DNA from: Pedobacter miscanthi
GTDB taxonomy: Bacteria; Bacteroidota; Bacteroidia; Sphingobacteriales; Sphingobacteriaceae
Assembly (NCBI RefSeq): GCF_003315595.1
Contig: NZ_QNQU01000007.1
Location: forward strand, 62,001-126,000
Reading direction: 5' to 3'
Length of the DNA: 64,000 bases
Under the pieces are notes generated by a model. It was not told the origin of the DNA. It searched no databases and worked only from the letters and a program-made list of their open reading frames with translations. Below, one piece after another: positions 45,309 through 54,998 of this stretch. The translations under genes were made by a program, and so were the position numbers. How positions within the stretch are numbered: the stretch's first letter is position 1; every line of letters begins with the position of its first letter.

Positions 45309-46661
45309 TTATCTTGAGTGGGCGGGTGCTGATTTTAATCCAACAGTGTTTACGGTAATTACGGAATATATATGATTAACATTATCCTTGGGCCAAAAAT
45401 CCACAAAGCGCATTTCGGGAACAGGATTTGCAGGTGCATCGTTATACGAATTTGTCCATCCAGCCTGAAACATAGGACGTACAGCAAACCTCACCAGGTT
45501 TACTGAAGGGAGATTTGCTAATTCCTGTCCATCTTTCATTATAATGAAATGATGGATACCGCTTTCCAAATCGGCTTCCGCGCTCCAGGTGATTTCGGTT
45601 CCCTTATCGCCAAGATCCTTTATCTTTAGGTCAAATGGTGCTGGAGGGGGGGTAGTGTCACTAACTCCGCCAGTTTTGATAAATTCATCCCAAAGCTTGC
45701 CCACTGTCTGGCTTGGCAACCAAATAGCAGAGACTGGGTCACCTTTAAAACTGGAATTCAAAATAACGTCTCCACCATTAACGGGAGCAAGCCAGGATTT
45801 TTCCATCACAATTGGCTTAAGTGTCTGGTTTATATCACCAGGGCCAGCAAGACGGAGCTTCATAACAGCATCCAAAAACGGAATAGCCAGATAACGGCTA
45901 TTTCCTGTCCAGTGCCCTGTGAGGGGATCGCTGATAAAAGCAATGGGCGCATTTCTTTTACGGTAATCGATAAACTTCTGCATCTGGCTGGCACCGATAC
46001 CAGCTTTTTCCTGTATTCCTGAGTTGCAGACTGTAGGAACAGCATAGGCGGCGGCGGGTATGCTCACCTCGGGAAATTCAGTCCAGTTTGTTCCCATAGA
46101 TGCTGCACCCGACCGGAGCCAAAGGGCGGCCACTCTATCCGGATGTAGCATGGTCATTACGTCAGACCAAATTGCCCCTCCCGAATGTCCCCATAATACC
46201 CAAGGTATTCTATCCAGTTCAGGATGACCTGATTTTGCGGCAAATTCCTTGAGCGCAGTTAAAAAAGTTTTTTCGGATCCCCTTCTAGGATCGAACCAAA
46301 GCATTGCGCCTCCATTAGCAACACCGGTTTCATTGCTGAGCACATGATAGGTCGGTACCAAAAATGCACAATCCCATTTTTTTGCCAGTGCCTGCCAATG
46401 AAGGTCATGGACGCCATCTTCAGAAGTCTTTGCAGCGATGGTTCCAGCCCCATGCTGATGCACAACAATACCACGGATAGTTTTAACCCCTTCCGGAATC
46501 CACAAGGCATAGCTAACAGCCAGCTTCATTGTATTTTCTTTGCTCAATGCCGGATATTCTATGCGAAGATATTGCGCACAAACAGGATTATTCATTAACC
46601 CAAGCACACATGTGATAAGGATAATGCCTACTATGGGAGACAAAAAGACCCTATATATCAT
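45309..46661 (-). CDS. secreted alpha/beta hydrolase with C-terminal FN3-like domain
   Basis: A 450-residue protein with signal peptide (MIYRVFLSPIVGIILITCVL). The alpha/beta hydrolase core has VVHQHGAGT at the oxyanion site, the nucleophile elbow LWGHSGGAIW with Ser160, and a histidine in SDPLTGHWTG that is a plausible base. A C-terminal domain (about 350-430) with PPPAPFDLKIKDLGDKGTEI is FN3-like. It resembles Bacteroidota esterases of unknown glycan specificity. It has its own leader after the SusCD terminator at 46816 and lacks TTAAG repeats. Function as a deacetylase or feruloyl-type esterase is inferred from location only. Confidence 0.75.
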   Translation of the reverse strand: MIYRVFLSPIVGIILITCVLGLMNNPVCAQYLRIEYPALSKENTMKLAVSYALWIPEGVKTIRGIVVHQHGAGTIAAKTSEDGVHDLHWQALAKKWDCAFLVPTYHVLSNETGVANGGAMLWFDPRRGSEKTFLTALKEFAAKSGHPELDRIPWVLWGHSGGAIWSDVMTMLHPDRVAALWLRSGAASMGTNWTEFPEVSIPAAAYAVPTVCNSGIQEKAGIGASQMQKFIDYRKRNAPIAFISDPLTGHWTGNSRYLAIPFLDAVMKLRLAGPGDINQTLKPIVMEKSWLAPVNGGDVILNSSFKGDPVSAIWLPSQTVGKLWDEFIKTGGVSDTTPPPAPFDLKIKDLGDKGTEITWSAEADLESGIHHFIIMKDGQELANLPSVNLVRFAVRPMFQAGWTNSYNDAPANPVPEMRFVDFWPKDNVNHIYSVITVNTVGLKSAPAHSR

Positions 46662-46815
46662 TTTTACTATTTTAATTTCTTACCAAGACTAAAAATCGGG
46701 ATGGATTTCTTTTTGTAACACATAAAATTGAGGGAAATATTAGAATTGCAAAATTTCACGCTATCCGTCCCACACAATTGGTTGTTTTTTTAACGAGCCG
46801 ACTTAATTATAGTTC

Positions 46816-46851
46816 AAAAAAGATTTGGGATCAGCCATGATCCCAAATCTT
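46816..46851 (-). terminator. Rho-independent terminator of the third SusCD operon
   Basis: Perfect 14-bp stem (46820-46833 with 46838-46851), 4-nt loop, then TTTTT on the - strand, beginning 8 nt after the DUF3823 stop. A textbook terminator, which separates the SusCD unit from the esterase-like gene. Confidence 0.88.
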
Positions 46852-46858
46852 AATCTAA

Positions 46859-47560
46859 TTATGGTACTGTAACTGTTTTTACAGTGGTATAATTATACTT
46901 TTTAAAAGTATCATTTACCCTCATTCCAACCCTTATATAATAGGTTGTAGAATATTTCATTGGGGAATTTGTAGTTAATGTGATTTCAGTATTCTCAGCA
47001 GGAAGGACTGTAACCAAAGAATTTCCGGGATCAAAATTATTGTTCCCCACATATTGTGTAGTCGATACGAATAACCTATAATCAGTAGCAGCTGGCTTGG
47101 TAACTCCATTAGGTGCTTCATTTCTTACATACTTAAACTTCACCGATATTTTTTTATCTGTTGTAAGGGTCGGTTCCCCAATCCAATCAAGATCTACATA
47201 GGGCGTTACCTGAAAATTATGGGTTGTTGTTCCGTTTATTTCAACTTCTTGCGCAACTGTCGGATAAAATGGGCCTTCAATGACATTGAGACGATATCTA
47301 CCTGCAAATAGTTTGTTATTGATGTAAGATCCATCCTGCTTGATATTTAGATCCTGCGGCACTGGTGCACTACTCCAACTCAGCTCTTCCAGCCTGACCT
47401 TGGTATTTCCCTGCCCTTGTTCTGCTTGCATGTTTCTCCCCTTGTTATCAAGAATTGTTCCTTGCAAAGTTGCAGCCGGAGCCTCGAAATCATCAATTTT
47501 GCATGAATGCAGTAATGACATCCCAGCAAAAAACAGCAGCATAATTAATATCTTTTTCAT
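46859..47560 (-). CDS. DUF3823 lipoprotein (SusE/F position)
   Basis: A 233-residue lipoprotein with signal ending LLHSCKIDDFEAP. The N-terminal domain (about 30-125; ATLQGTILDNKGRNMQAEQG, FAGRYRLNVIEGPFYP) is the carboxypeptidase-regulatory-like fold of DUF3823; the second domain (about 126-233) is a fibronectin-like sandwich (NSPMKYSTTYYIRVGMRV). DUF3823 proteins follow SusD genes and are assumed to bind glycan at the surface. It is 18 nt after the SusD gene and ends the operon at the terminator. Confidence 0.88.
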   Translation of the reverse strand: MKKILIMLLFFAGMSLLHSCKIDDFEAPAATLQGTILDNKGRNMQAEQGQGNTKVRLEELSWSSAPVPQDLNIKQDGSYINNKLFAGRYRLNVIEGPFYPTVAQEVEINGTTTHNFQVTPYVDLDWIGEPTLTTDKKISVKFKYVRNEAPNGVTKPAATDYRLFVSTTQYVGNNNFDPGNSLVTVLPAENTEITLTTNSPMKYSTTYYIRVGMRVNDTFKKYNYTTVKTVTVP

Positions 47561-47578
47561 ACCTGATTTTCGTAATGG

Positions 47579-49600
47579 TTAATATTGTTCGTTTTGTTTC
47601 AATTTAGGATTTGAGGCGATTTCCGCGCTTGGGATCATCTCATAATAATACTTGGTTGCAACCGTAAACCTTGCATTCCGTTCATCATACCTGGCATCGA
47701 AAATATATTTACCCTGGATGTAATCAGGTGCAAGTGGCGCAGATCCCTTCGCAAAAAGGAAAGGATTTAGTTTTCTCCAGATCCTCTGGTTAACCTCCAA
47801 ATCGATGGTTCTCCAACGAAGCATGTCCCACCATAGGCCGTGTTCAAAAGCAAGCTCCTTTCTCCGCTCAATTCTGATAATCTGCAAGCCACGTGTCGGT
47901 GCAAGTACATAAGATCCTACCCCCGTCCCAGGAGCCAAGGGTGCTGATGATGACAATTCCCCAGCTGAAGTTAATAAAACAGCCCCAGCCCTGTCCCGAA
48001 TTGCATTAATCTGAAGGTAAGCATCGTTTAAAAGATCAACACCATCTACATTAGATACTCCATTCTGGTAAAGTTCCAATGCAGCTTCTGCACGGTTAAG
48101 CAATATTTCCGCATACCTAATTTCGATCCAGGGCGTTGTTGAAAAATGCAACTTAGTATCCGCAGCCAGCATTTTCGGATCCAGATATTTACGTCCATGA
48201 AACCCGGTAACCGTGGCATTGTTGGCCGAGGTTGGTCCGTCAAGGCCTGTAGGATTTATTGACTGGCCTGTTGAAAGTACAATCGGAGTCTGGCTGTTCC
48301 AGGTTCCGGCCTGTTTTACATTATTATAAAAAGGATTTGAGGTGTAGGCGGCCGTAGAACCCTCCGGTACCAGTTTTTGTATCGGTACAGCAGGATCAAC
48401 GCTCTCAATGAATGTACCGCGGCGGAGATCAGTGCGCAGGCCTTTAAATGGTTGGCCAGGCAATAGTACCGTACCTCTTAAACGGGGCTCACAATTTTCG
48501 AAAAGCGCCTCTACAGAATTATAGACGATATAACTTCCGTCAGGCTTTGTGGTTTGGATTTCGCCCTTGGCATTTTTGGGTAAACCATCAAAAAGCTCCA
48601 CGAAATCAAGGGTCGGATTATACCTGTCTCCGTAGGTTGAGGTCATATGAGGGGGAGAATAAACCGCATCGAAACTATGTACATTTTCAAGAACAGAATA
48701 TCCCTTTGAAAAAATTGTCTCGGGACTCGAAGCATCGAGAAAAAGAGACGCAAAATTATCTGCAGTTGCCACTTTATCTGTAGGTGACCAGGTTTTCTTA
48801 TAAAGGGAATATTTGCCCTCGATCATTTTAGCAGCCTGGTAGCTCAATTTAAAGTAATCATTCGCTTTTGCGGCCGGAATCCCATTGAGCATTACCCCAT
48901 CTACAATATACTGTTTTCCGTAACGGGCTTTTGATCCGGCAAAAAGAGCTACCCTTGATTTGAACGCAGCAGCAATATTTTTATTAACACGGCCTTTCTG
49001 CTCACTCGTTTCACCCATATTTGCAATCGTATAATCAAGATCAGAAAGAATCTGGTCGTAAACCTGCTGTTCGCTACTGCGTGGAATCTGCAGTTCTTCG
49101 ACACTGGCATTCAAAGATTGTACCTGGGTAGTAATGGGTACCCCGCCATAACGTCTTACCAATGCAAAATAGGTGTAAGCACGGATAAAACGAGCTTCAG
49201 CAATCCATCTGTCTACCTTGGGCTGCGTCAGTGTTGCGGCGTATTTTGGCAATTGTTCTATCAAATAGTTTGAATATCGGATAACCAAATAGCCATTTTT
49301 CCAGTAAGCTTTAGCAGGATTTACAAAACCACCATTATTCCTGTTGGCATTTTCACCGGTGTTTAGCATCGGCAAAGCAATTTGGTCCCAGGTATTGAAT
49401 CCATCGTCACCTGTAAGGGCGCTATATTTAAAATCCTCTATAGGCATGCGGCTATAAAGTGAGGCCATATAGGCCTGCATACCCGCATCATTAAACAAAT
49501 CTTTATCCTGAATAATATTTACAGGATCTATATCCAGTTTATTACAAGCGCACATCACTCCAACAAGGAGCATTACCGCGATATATTTTAATTGTTTCAT
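47579..49600 (-). CDS. SusD/RagB family lipoprotein (pair 3)
   Basis: A 673-residue SusD, on the long side for the family. Lipoprotein signal ends MCACNKLDIDPVN; the scaffold includes AEARFIRAYTYFALVRRYGGVPI; the C terminus has IIRIERRKELAFEHGLWWDMLRWR. A large insert (about 290-480) rich in Pro/Gly loops separates the two halves and probably forms the glycan-facing lid. The long type is common with SusC receptors that handle larger or branched oligosaccharides. Partner SusC is 20 nt upstream. Confidence 0.94.
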   Translation of the reverse strand: MKQLKYIAVMLLVGVMCACNKLDIDPVNIIQDKDLFNDAGMQAYMASLYSRMPIEDFKYSALTGDDGFNTWDQIALPMLNTGENANRNNGGFVNPAKAYWKNGYLVIRYSNYLIEQLPKYAATLTQPKVDRWIAEARFIRAYTYFALVRRYGGVPITTQVQSLNASVEELQIPRSSEQQVYDQILSDLDYTIANMGETSEQKGRVNKNIAAAFKSRVALFAGSKARYGKQYIVDGVMLNGIPAAKANDYFKLSYQAAKMIEGKYSLYKKTWSPTDKVATADNFASLFLDASSPETIFSKGYSVLENVHSFDAVYSPPHMTSTYGDRYNPTLDFVELFDGLPKNAKGEIQTTKPDGSYIVYNSVEALFENCEPRLRGTVLLPGQPFKGLRTDLRRGTFIESVDPAVPIQKLVPEGSTAAYTSNPFYNNVKQAGTWNSQTPIVLSTGQSINPTGLDGPTSANNATVTGFHGRKYLDPKMLAADTKLHFSTTPWIEIRYAEILLNRAEAALELYQNGVSNVDGVDLLNDAYLQINAIRDRAGAVLLTSAGELSSSAPLAPGTGVGSYVLAPTRGLQIIRIERRKELAFEHGLWWDMLRWRTIDLEVNQRIWRKLNPFLFAKGSAPLAPDYIQGKYIFDARYDERNARFTVATKYYYEMIPSAEIASNPKLKQNEQY

Positions 49601-49620
49601 ATTCTTTTGTCCAAATCTTA

Positions 49621-52600
49621 TTAAAAACTAATACTTGTTCCAAAATTGATTGTCCGGTTTATCGGATACATGTATCCATAAAGTTCAGAAGGGCGCTCAG
49701 GGTCTAAACCCTTAACTTTGGTCAGGGTAAACAAGTTATATCCATTCACATAAACCCGTACCGCCTGTACCCCAATTTTCTGAAGCATCGCTTTAGGAAG
49801 TGAATATCCAAGTTCTGCGCTCTTTAAACGCAGATAAGCACCATTCTGGATACTCCTTCTTGAATTTTCATTTATCACCGTACCGGTATATGCATAATAT
49901 CCTTGTATCCATTGGTTAGCAGGATTGTAAGGATCAGCCTTAGGGTCAACAGGATGCCATCTGTCCAGGAACAATTCAAGTGCATTACCATCAAATGCAA
50001 GCGGCTCTTTTAAAGCTTCGGGAAAAGAAACATAAGACATTGCTGCGCCCTGGAATAACAAATTAAGGTCAAAACCTTTATAATCAAGGCCAATATTCAA
50101 TCCAAAATTCAATAGTGGGTAATTGTGCCTTGCACCATCCCCATCAGCACTTGTACTGTTTGGATTGATTGCCGTTGCTATAGGATGTCGGTCAGCATCA
50201 TCGAACGTGCCGTCTCCGTTCCAATCTTCATAAATATAATCTCCTGGAAGCGTACCACGACCTGTGAACTGGTTGTAGGTAGCGATTTGCTGGAAAGACT
50301 GAAACTGTCCCAAATAACCAAATCCGAACCAGACATCATTATACCTGTTTAGGGTACTATTTCTCCAATTTAGCTGAGAATTTCCCGCTCTTGCCTGCTC
50401 ATCATAAATAATCCTTGTCCTTGTAAGCCCTACGTTCCCACTGATATTGTATCCGAGTGCTCCTATTTTATTCTTGTGGGTTAAGGCAAGTTCCAGGCCC
50501 CTTGTTTCATCACTGTTTAGATTTTCCTGGGGCATATTTGCTCCAAAAGATCCTGGCACAGTTACAAGACGGTTGTCCAACAGTCCAGTTCGGCTGCGTT
50601 TAAAAGCCTCAAATGTGATTCCGAGTTTTCCCTTCCATAAATCTGCATCTAAACCTATATTGGTTGTATTAACTTCTACCCATGTTAAATCCGGATTGGG
50701 TACTGCTCTAAAGCCAACAGAATTGATAAATTCATCGTTAAATATGTAACCTCCGCCCAATGCCTGCAAATTTCCAGCAAAGGGATAATTATAACCTGAA
50801 AGAAACTGATATGCAACACTGCCATCATCCCCCATTTTTCCGTAAGAAGCACGGATCTTAAGGTTATTGATAAAAGCTAATGAAGAACTGTTTTTCATAA
50901 ATGGCTCCTCAGATATACGCCATCCCACAGACCCGCCCGGAAAAAACCCAAATTGATCTTTTTTAGAGAATCTTGAAGAGCCGTCGTATCGGAAACTGAA
51001 TTCCCCAAGATATTTTCCGGCATAGTCATAATTCAACCTGCCTACCAGTGCTTTTGTAGCAAACTTGGAAACTCCATTTTGGTTTGTATTGGCCAATTGG
51101 TTTTTAGACTTTCCTGCAAACAGATATTCCAAAGGCAGGGCCAATTCACGCTGCGCGAAAAAATTATCAGCTGTAGAATTACTTTCTTCATAAAGAACGA
51201 GTGCATTTACATTATGCTTTTGAATACTTTTAACATAATTCAGCGAAAGCTGCATTAAAGAATTAGGTGTCGTATTGAAACTTCTGCGTAGCTGGTCAGG
51301 TCCATTTTTAGTAGTTGCGGCGTATGTATTACTCGCGGCATTATAGTCATAAACACTATATGATTTCGCATAATCGGTGTTATTGTTAATTTTTGCATCA
51401 TACGAAAACATTCCCCTAGCAGTTAGCCCTTCAATAAAGGGCACCTGGTAATCCAATGAAAATTGACTTTGAAGCCAGTTGTTCTCATCCTTTTGGTAGC
51501 CTGAAATTTCACTATCCGAATTGGCTGTAGGATGTTCGAATGCCAGCTTATTGAGATAATCAGGATTATTATTGGCAAAGAATAGTTCATTTGGTTGCGC
51601 TCTCCAAAGTTGGGAAAAAAGCTGCCATGATGGTACTTTTGGATTCATTTTTTTCTCCAGGATACCATTTAATTTAAGGGAAGCTTTCAACCGTTTTGAA
51701 ATCTGGGCATTTAGATTTGACCGGAGGTTATACCTGTCATAATTTAACGAATTACTTTTCCATATCCCCCCCTGCTTGGCATATCCCAAATTAATGAAAT
51801 AATCTATTGAGCGATCAGCTGAACTACCGCTCACACTAAGGTTTTGCTGATATTGGGGCGAATAATCACGCATGGTTGCATCATACCAGTCCGTACCTAT
51901 TTTGGTTCCATTAAGGTATGGGGCAAAGTCATCATCATTATAGGTAAGTATAGGGCCGTCAACTTTATGCATACTTTTTTCGTTCATTAGGGTAAACCGG
52001 TCTATCACTCCTACAGGTTTTGGCAGGCCAATCGGGGTCTGGGTACCATAAAAACCTGAATAAGTGATCTCGGGCCGTCCGCTTTTTCCTTTTTTTGTTG
52101 TTACCAAAACCACACCATTAGCAGCCCTTACACCATATACGGCCGCGGCTGCATCCTTAAGGACAGAAACGCTTTCAATTTCATTGGGATCAAGGCGGGT
52201 AATATTATCGCGAGGTACACCATCAATAATAACCAATGGATTACCAAATCCCCGGATGTCAAACTGATTGTTAAAAACACCGGGTTCGGATGTTCTTTGG
52301 ACTACCCGCAGTCCGGGAATTTTACCGGTAAGCATATTTTGGAGGTTCTGGGTTTTCGTAGTTGAAATCTCAGCGTTGGAAACAGAAGATACAGAGCCCG
52401 TTAAAGTCGCTTTTTTCTGTGTTCCATACCCGACCACGACCACTTCCCCAAGGGCATTGTTGTTTTCGGACAATGTAATGTTCACAGATCCATTTCCGGG
52501 AACCTTGATTTCTTTACTTTCGAATCCGACATAGGAAAATATCAAAATTGCCCCATTCGGCGCTGAAATGGAAAAACCACCATCGGTTCCTGACGAGGTT

Positions 52601-52746
52601 CCTCCGGTACTTCCTTTTACCTTTACCACCACTCCGATAAGTGGCCCACCTTTGGCATCAGTCACTTTACCCTTTACAGCGATATTCTGCGCATATGTAA
52701 ATGTCGCGATACAGCATGCGAGCAGGAGAAATAATTGTTTCTTCAT
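49621..52746 (-). CDS. SusC/RagA TonB-dependent transporter (pair 3)
   Basis: A 1041-residue receptor. Signal peptide MKKQLFLLLACCIATFTYAQ; carboxypeptidase-like domain (about 22-95) with VKGKVTDAKGGPLIGVVVKV; TonB-box-like ALGEVVVVGYGTQKK; plug with LVIIDGVPRDNITRLDPNEI; barrel to NFGTSISF. This is a canonical SusC, more standard than pairs 1 and 2, which lack a clear GYGTQKK. It is preceded by promoter C, 29 nt from the predicted transcription start, and forms the operon SusC-SusD-DUF3823. Confidence 0.96.
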   Translation of the reverse strand: MKKQLFLLLACCIATFTYAQNIAVKGKVTDAKGGPLIGVVVKVKGSTGGTSSGTDGGFSISAPNGAILIFSYVGFESKEIKVPGNGSVNITLSENNNALGEVVVVGYGTQKKATLTGSVSSVSNAEISTTKTQNLQNMLTGKIPGLRVVQRTSEPGVFNNQFDIRGFGNPLVIIDGVPRDNITRLDPNEIESVSVLKDAAAAVYGVRAANGVVLVTTKKGKSGRPEITYSGFYGTQTPIGLPKPVGVIDRFTLMNEKSMHKVDGPILTYNDDDFAPYLNGTKIGTDWYDATMRDYSPQYQQNLSVSGSSADRSIDYFINLGYAKQGGIWKSNSLNYDRYNLRSNLNAQISKRLKASLKLNGILEKKMNPKVPSWQLFSQLWRAQPNELFFANNNPDYLNKLAFEHPTANSDSEISGYQKDENNWLQSQFSLDYQVPFIEGLTARGMFSYDAKINNNTDYAKSYSVYDYNAASNTYAATTKNGPDQLRRSFNTTPNSLMQLSLNYVKSIQKHNVNALVLYEESNSTADNFFAQRELALPLEYLFAGKSKNQLANTNQNGVSKFATKALVGRLNYDYAGKYLGEFSFRYDGSSRFSKKDQFGFFPGGSVGWRISEEPFMKNSSSLAFINNLKIRASYGKMGDDGSVAYQFLSGYNYPFAGNLQALGGGYIFNDEFINSVGFRAVPNPDLTWVEVNTTNIGLDADLWKGKLGITFEAFKRSRTGLLDNRLVTVPGSFGANMPQENLNSDETRGLELALTHKNKIGALGYNISGNVGLTRTRIIYDEQARAGNSQLNWRNSTLNRYNDVWFGFGYLGQFQSFQQIATYNQFTGRGTLPGDYIYEDWNGDGTFDDADRHPIATAINPNSTSADGDGARHNYPLLNFGLNIGLDYKGFDLNLLFQGAAMSYVSFPEALKEPLAFDGNALELFLDRWHPVDPKADPYNPANQWIQGYYAYTGTVINENSRRSIQNGAYLRLKSAELGYSLPKAMLQKIGVQAVRVYVNGYNLFTLTKVKGLDPERPSELYGYMYPINRTINFGTSISF

Positions 52747-52781
52747 ACTTGTATTGATTTATACTTGGTTAATTGATTTGG

Positions 52782-52825
52782 CTAAATAAAAATTTTTGAT
52801 TAAAAAAGACTTAAAAAAGCCTTAA
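52782..52825 (-). promoter_or_regulatory. promoter C: TTAAG repeats with 11-bp period upstream of SusC
   Basis: TTAAG at 52821-52825 and 52810-52814 and the near-copy TTAAT at 52799-52803 are 11 bp apart. Nine nt after the last lies TTATTTAG (52782-52789), two mismatches to TAnnTTTG. The implied start gives a short leader before the SusC ATG. Confidence 0.7.
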
Positions 52826-52898
52826 TAATATAGGAATGCATATTTTTTTTCAATAATTAGCATATAGATCGCTTTCCGGAATCCACCAAAACATCGGC

Positions 52899-54713
52899 TT
52901 ACATCAATTTCCAGTTAGAACCGTAATAAGCACGTTCAAGCTTTTGTATATTCTGTTTCCCATCTTCCCTCAAAAACAAATCCTTCAAATCTCGATAAAT
53001 ATAGAATTGGAGCCAATACCCATTGTTGTATTTTTGACTCAAGGATACAGCCACCATCCATTTTGCATACCAGCTTAAATTCAGTCCATACTTTTTTGCT
53101 ACAGATATTGCCAACTGCGCATTATTCCACATTCCTTCTGAAACGTTTTTTTGCATTTGTACATAATCTTCATATTTAAATTTCGAAATATCGATTACCT
53201 GTGAAGAATCGGATAGTCCCAATACACTCAGTTCAATTGAATCTTCAAATACTTTATCTCCATCGAGATCAAAGAGCATTTTATCCATGAAACCATTATT
53301 ATCAGTATCTTCATATTTAACGGTAGCGAATTTCCCAGCTTCCCTGTTCAGAAATTTACGGTCCCATCCCTGGTATAACGATGCATTCTGATCAATTCTC
53401 CAGGCACCCCATTCCGCACCGAATAAGTGGATCCTACCATCAAATTTGCTGATATATAGTTTCCCATTACCAGAGTTGTCCATATCCCATTCTCCCCTAT
53501 CACCAGCAACATCCGCCTGAACATTATTATCAAGCCCACCTTTTCCTGTTCCGGACTTAAATGGATCTAATGGATCAAGTAGCTCAACCCTTTCCCAGCG
53601 GTTGCAGTCATCATCTTCATCGTAGACAAAATAGACCTTACTCCATTTTCCCTTATTAAAGGTCAAGTCAAGTGCTTTATCATGATCTGCATAGATCAGC
53701 TCATTCATCTGCCGCCAGCGGGGATCGAGAAAAAGTGAGTCAGCAGCCGGTAGTCCACGCATATTCTTTATTTTGTGCACCTGATCCATATAATTAAACC
53801 CCTTTCCCCTAAAATTTATGGTGAAATCAAAATCAAACTCATTTCCAGGTCCGTTATCATTATCGCTATCAATACTAATCGATACCCAGTCTATTGTCCC
53901 TTTTTCGTTAACCTGATAATAACCAGGTTTTTGCTCCCCCAATTTTATATCAGGTGAGTCGACAAGTCTAACCGCCATTTCGCTAAGCCCATCCTTATCC
54001 GGATCGTAAAACAGAAATGGATTTTCCCAGTTTAGCCTGAGATCCTTCATGGTATTAGTTGCTACGTGTATTTTTATGAAAGTACTCTTACCACTGTAAT
54101 CAAGAAAAAAATCAGAAATTCCGTACTTATCCCATGCCTTTATCTGAAAACTATTCCAATCGATGTAATTGAACACATTATCTTCATCCGTATCGAGCAC
54201 CCACATATAATGTCCATTCGGCCAGGGATCGTCACGTTTGCTTTCCGGATATTCAACCAAGACCTGCATATCAGCCTTCCCGTCACCATTACTGTCCGTC
54301 CAATCAATGATAAAATCGCCCATGTGCCCATATTTCCCATCCTTATTTCTATCAATCAGAACGCAATCACTGTCTGTATCCCCTTCCATATCAGTCCAGG
54401 CCATATCATCATCATCATCTATCCAAAGCACCGGTATATTATTTTTTGTGATCGAATAAAGCAGGTCCGGATCGCCGTCATGGTCAAGATCAACCAGTTT
54501 TGGCTTATAGCCGATTGGCGGAGGTGGTAGCCGGAGAGCATTTACCATTAAATTACTATTCCAATATTCTTTATCCAGTCGGCCACTCTTGGGATTTTGT
54601 CCGTAAACTATGGCACCGCTACAGCAAAAAATAAGTACCTGTAAAATAATTAGTTTATAGAAATAAGGTCCGGTCAGGAAAGTAAAAATTTGATTTGAGA
54701 ATTTTAATTTCAT
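52899..54713 (-). CDS. secreted Asp-rich protein with calcium-loop repeats
   Basis: A 604-residue protein with a signal peptide (ends SGAIVYGQ). Its length is dotted with DxDxDG-type loops, for example DLDHDGDPDLL, DRNKDGKYG, DSNGDGKADM, DPDKDGLSEM, DTDNNGFMDK and DLDGDKVFED, spaced 20-70 residues apart. These resemble calcium-binding loops of VCBS/thrombospondin type-3 or dockerin-like proteins. The last 100 residues are helical and loop-poor. No catalytic motif is recognised; it could be a lyase-like or polymer-binding protein. It is transcribed from promoter D opposite the membrane regulator, which suggests a close functional tie, for instance a ligand-processing or ligand-presenting partner. 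Confidence 0.7.
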   Translation of the reverse strand: MKLKFSNQIFTFLTGPYFYKLIILQVLIFCCSGAIVYGQNPKSGRLDKEYWNSNLMVNALRLPPPPIGYKPKLVDLDHDGDPDLLYSITKNNIPVLWIDDDDDMAWTDMEGDTDSDCVLIDRNKDGKYGHMGDFIIDWTDSNGDGKADMQVLVEYPESKRDDPWPNGHYMWVLDTDEDNVFNYIDWNSFQIKAWDKYGISDFFLDYSGKSTFIKIHVATNTMKDLRLNWENPFLFYDPDKDGLSEMAVRLVDSPDIKLGEQKPGYYQVNEKGTIDWVSISIDSDNDNGPGNEFDFDFTINFRGKGFNYMDQVHKIKNMRGLPAADSLFLDPRWRQMNELIYADHDKALDLTFNKGKWSKVYFVYDEDDDCNRWERVELLDPLDPFKSGTGKGGLDNNVQADVAGDRGEWDMDNSGNGKLYISKFDGRIHLFGAEWGAWRIDQNASLYQGWDRKFLNREAGKFATVKYEDTDNNGFMDKMLFDLDGDKVFEDSIELSVLGLSDSSQVIDISKFKYEDYVQMQKNVSEGMWNNAQLAISVAKKYGLNLSWYAKWMVAVSLSQKYNNGYWLQFYIYRDLKDLFLREDGKQNIQKLERAYYGSNWKLM

Positions 54714-54781
54714 ATTTATTTTTTTTAGCAGACCTTAAAGATTACGGAACCTAAATATTATTCTATAATCGGTCTAGCCTG

Positions 54782-54825
54782 CGAAAAAAGAAAACATGCT
54801 TAAAAAATGCTTAAAATATTGTTAA
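54782..54825 (-). promoter_or_regulatory. promoter D: TTAAG repeats in the divergent region next to the regulator gene
   Basis: TTAAG at 54799-54803 and 54810-54814 and the near-copy TTAAC at 54821-54825 are 11 bp apart. Nine nt after the last repeat lies TTTTTTCG (54782-54789), a weak -7 match. It directs the Asp-rich gene; the regulator ATG is at 54999 on the other strand. The region is AT-rich and holds no other gene. Confidence 0.68.
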
Positions 54826-54998
54826 TTGGTTGTCCATTTATAGAAATTTCTATAATCGGCAAAACTCCCCTTATGAATTAGCCAAAAATAGTTATCTTAG
54901 CGCTAACTGCTAAAAGGGCGAAATTGCAGTGTGCTATCTCAGACAAACTAACCAATCAAACAACAAAAACATCTTAACATATTGTTTACCTTATTATT

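Noticed and set aside
46681..46710. TAGTCTTG box before the secreted hydrolase gene as regulon promoter
   Set aside because: A near -7 match exists, but no TTAAG copy lies at the 9-nt register.
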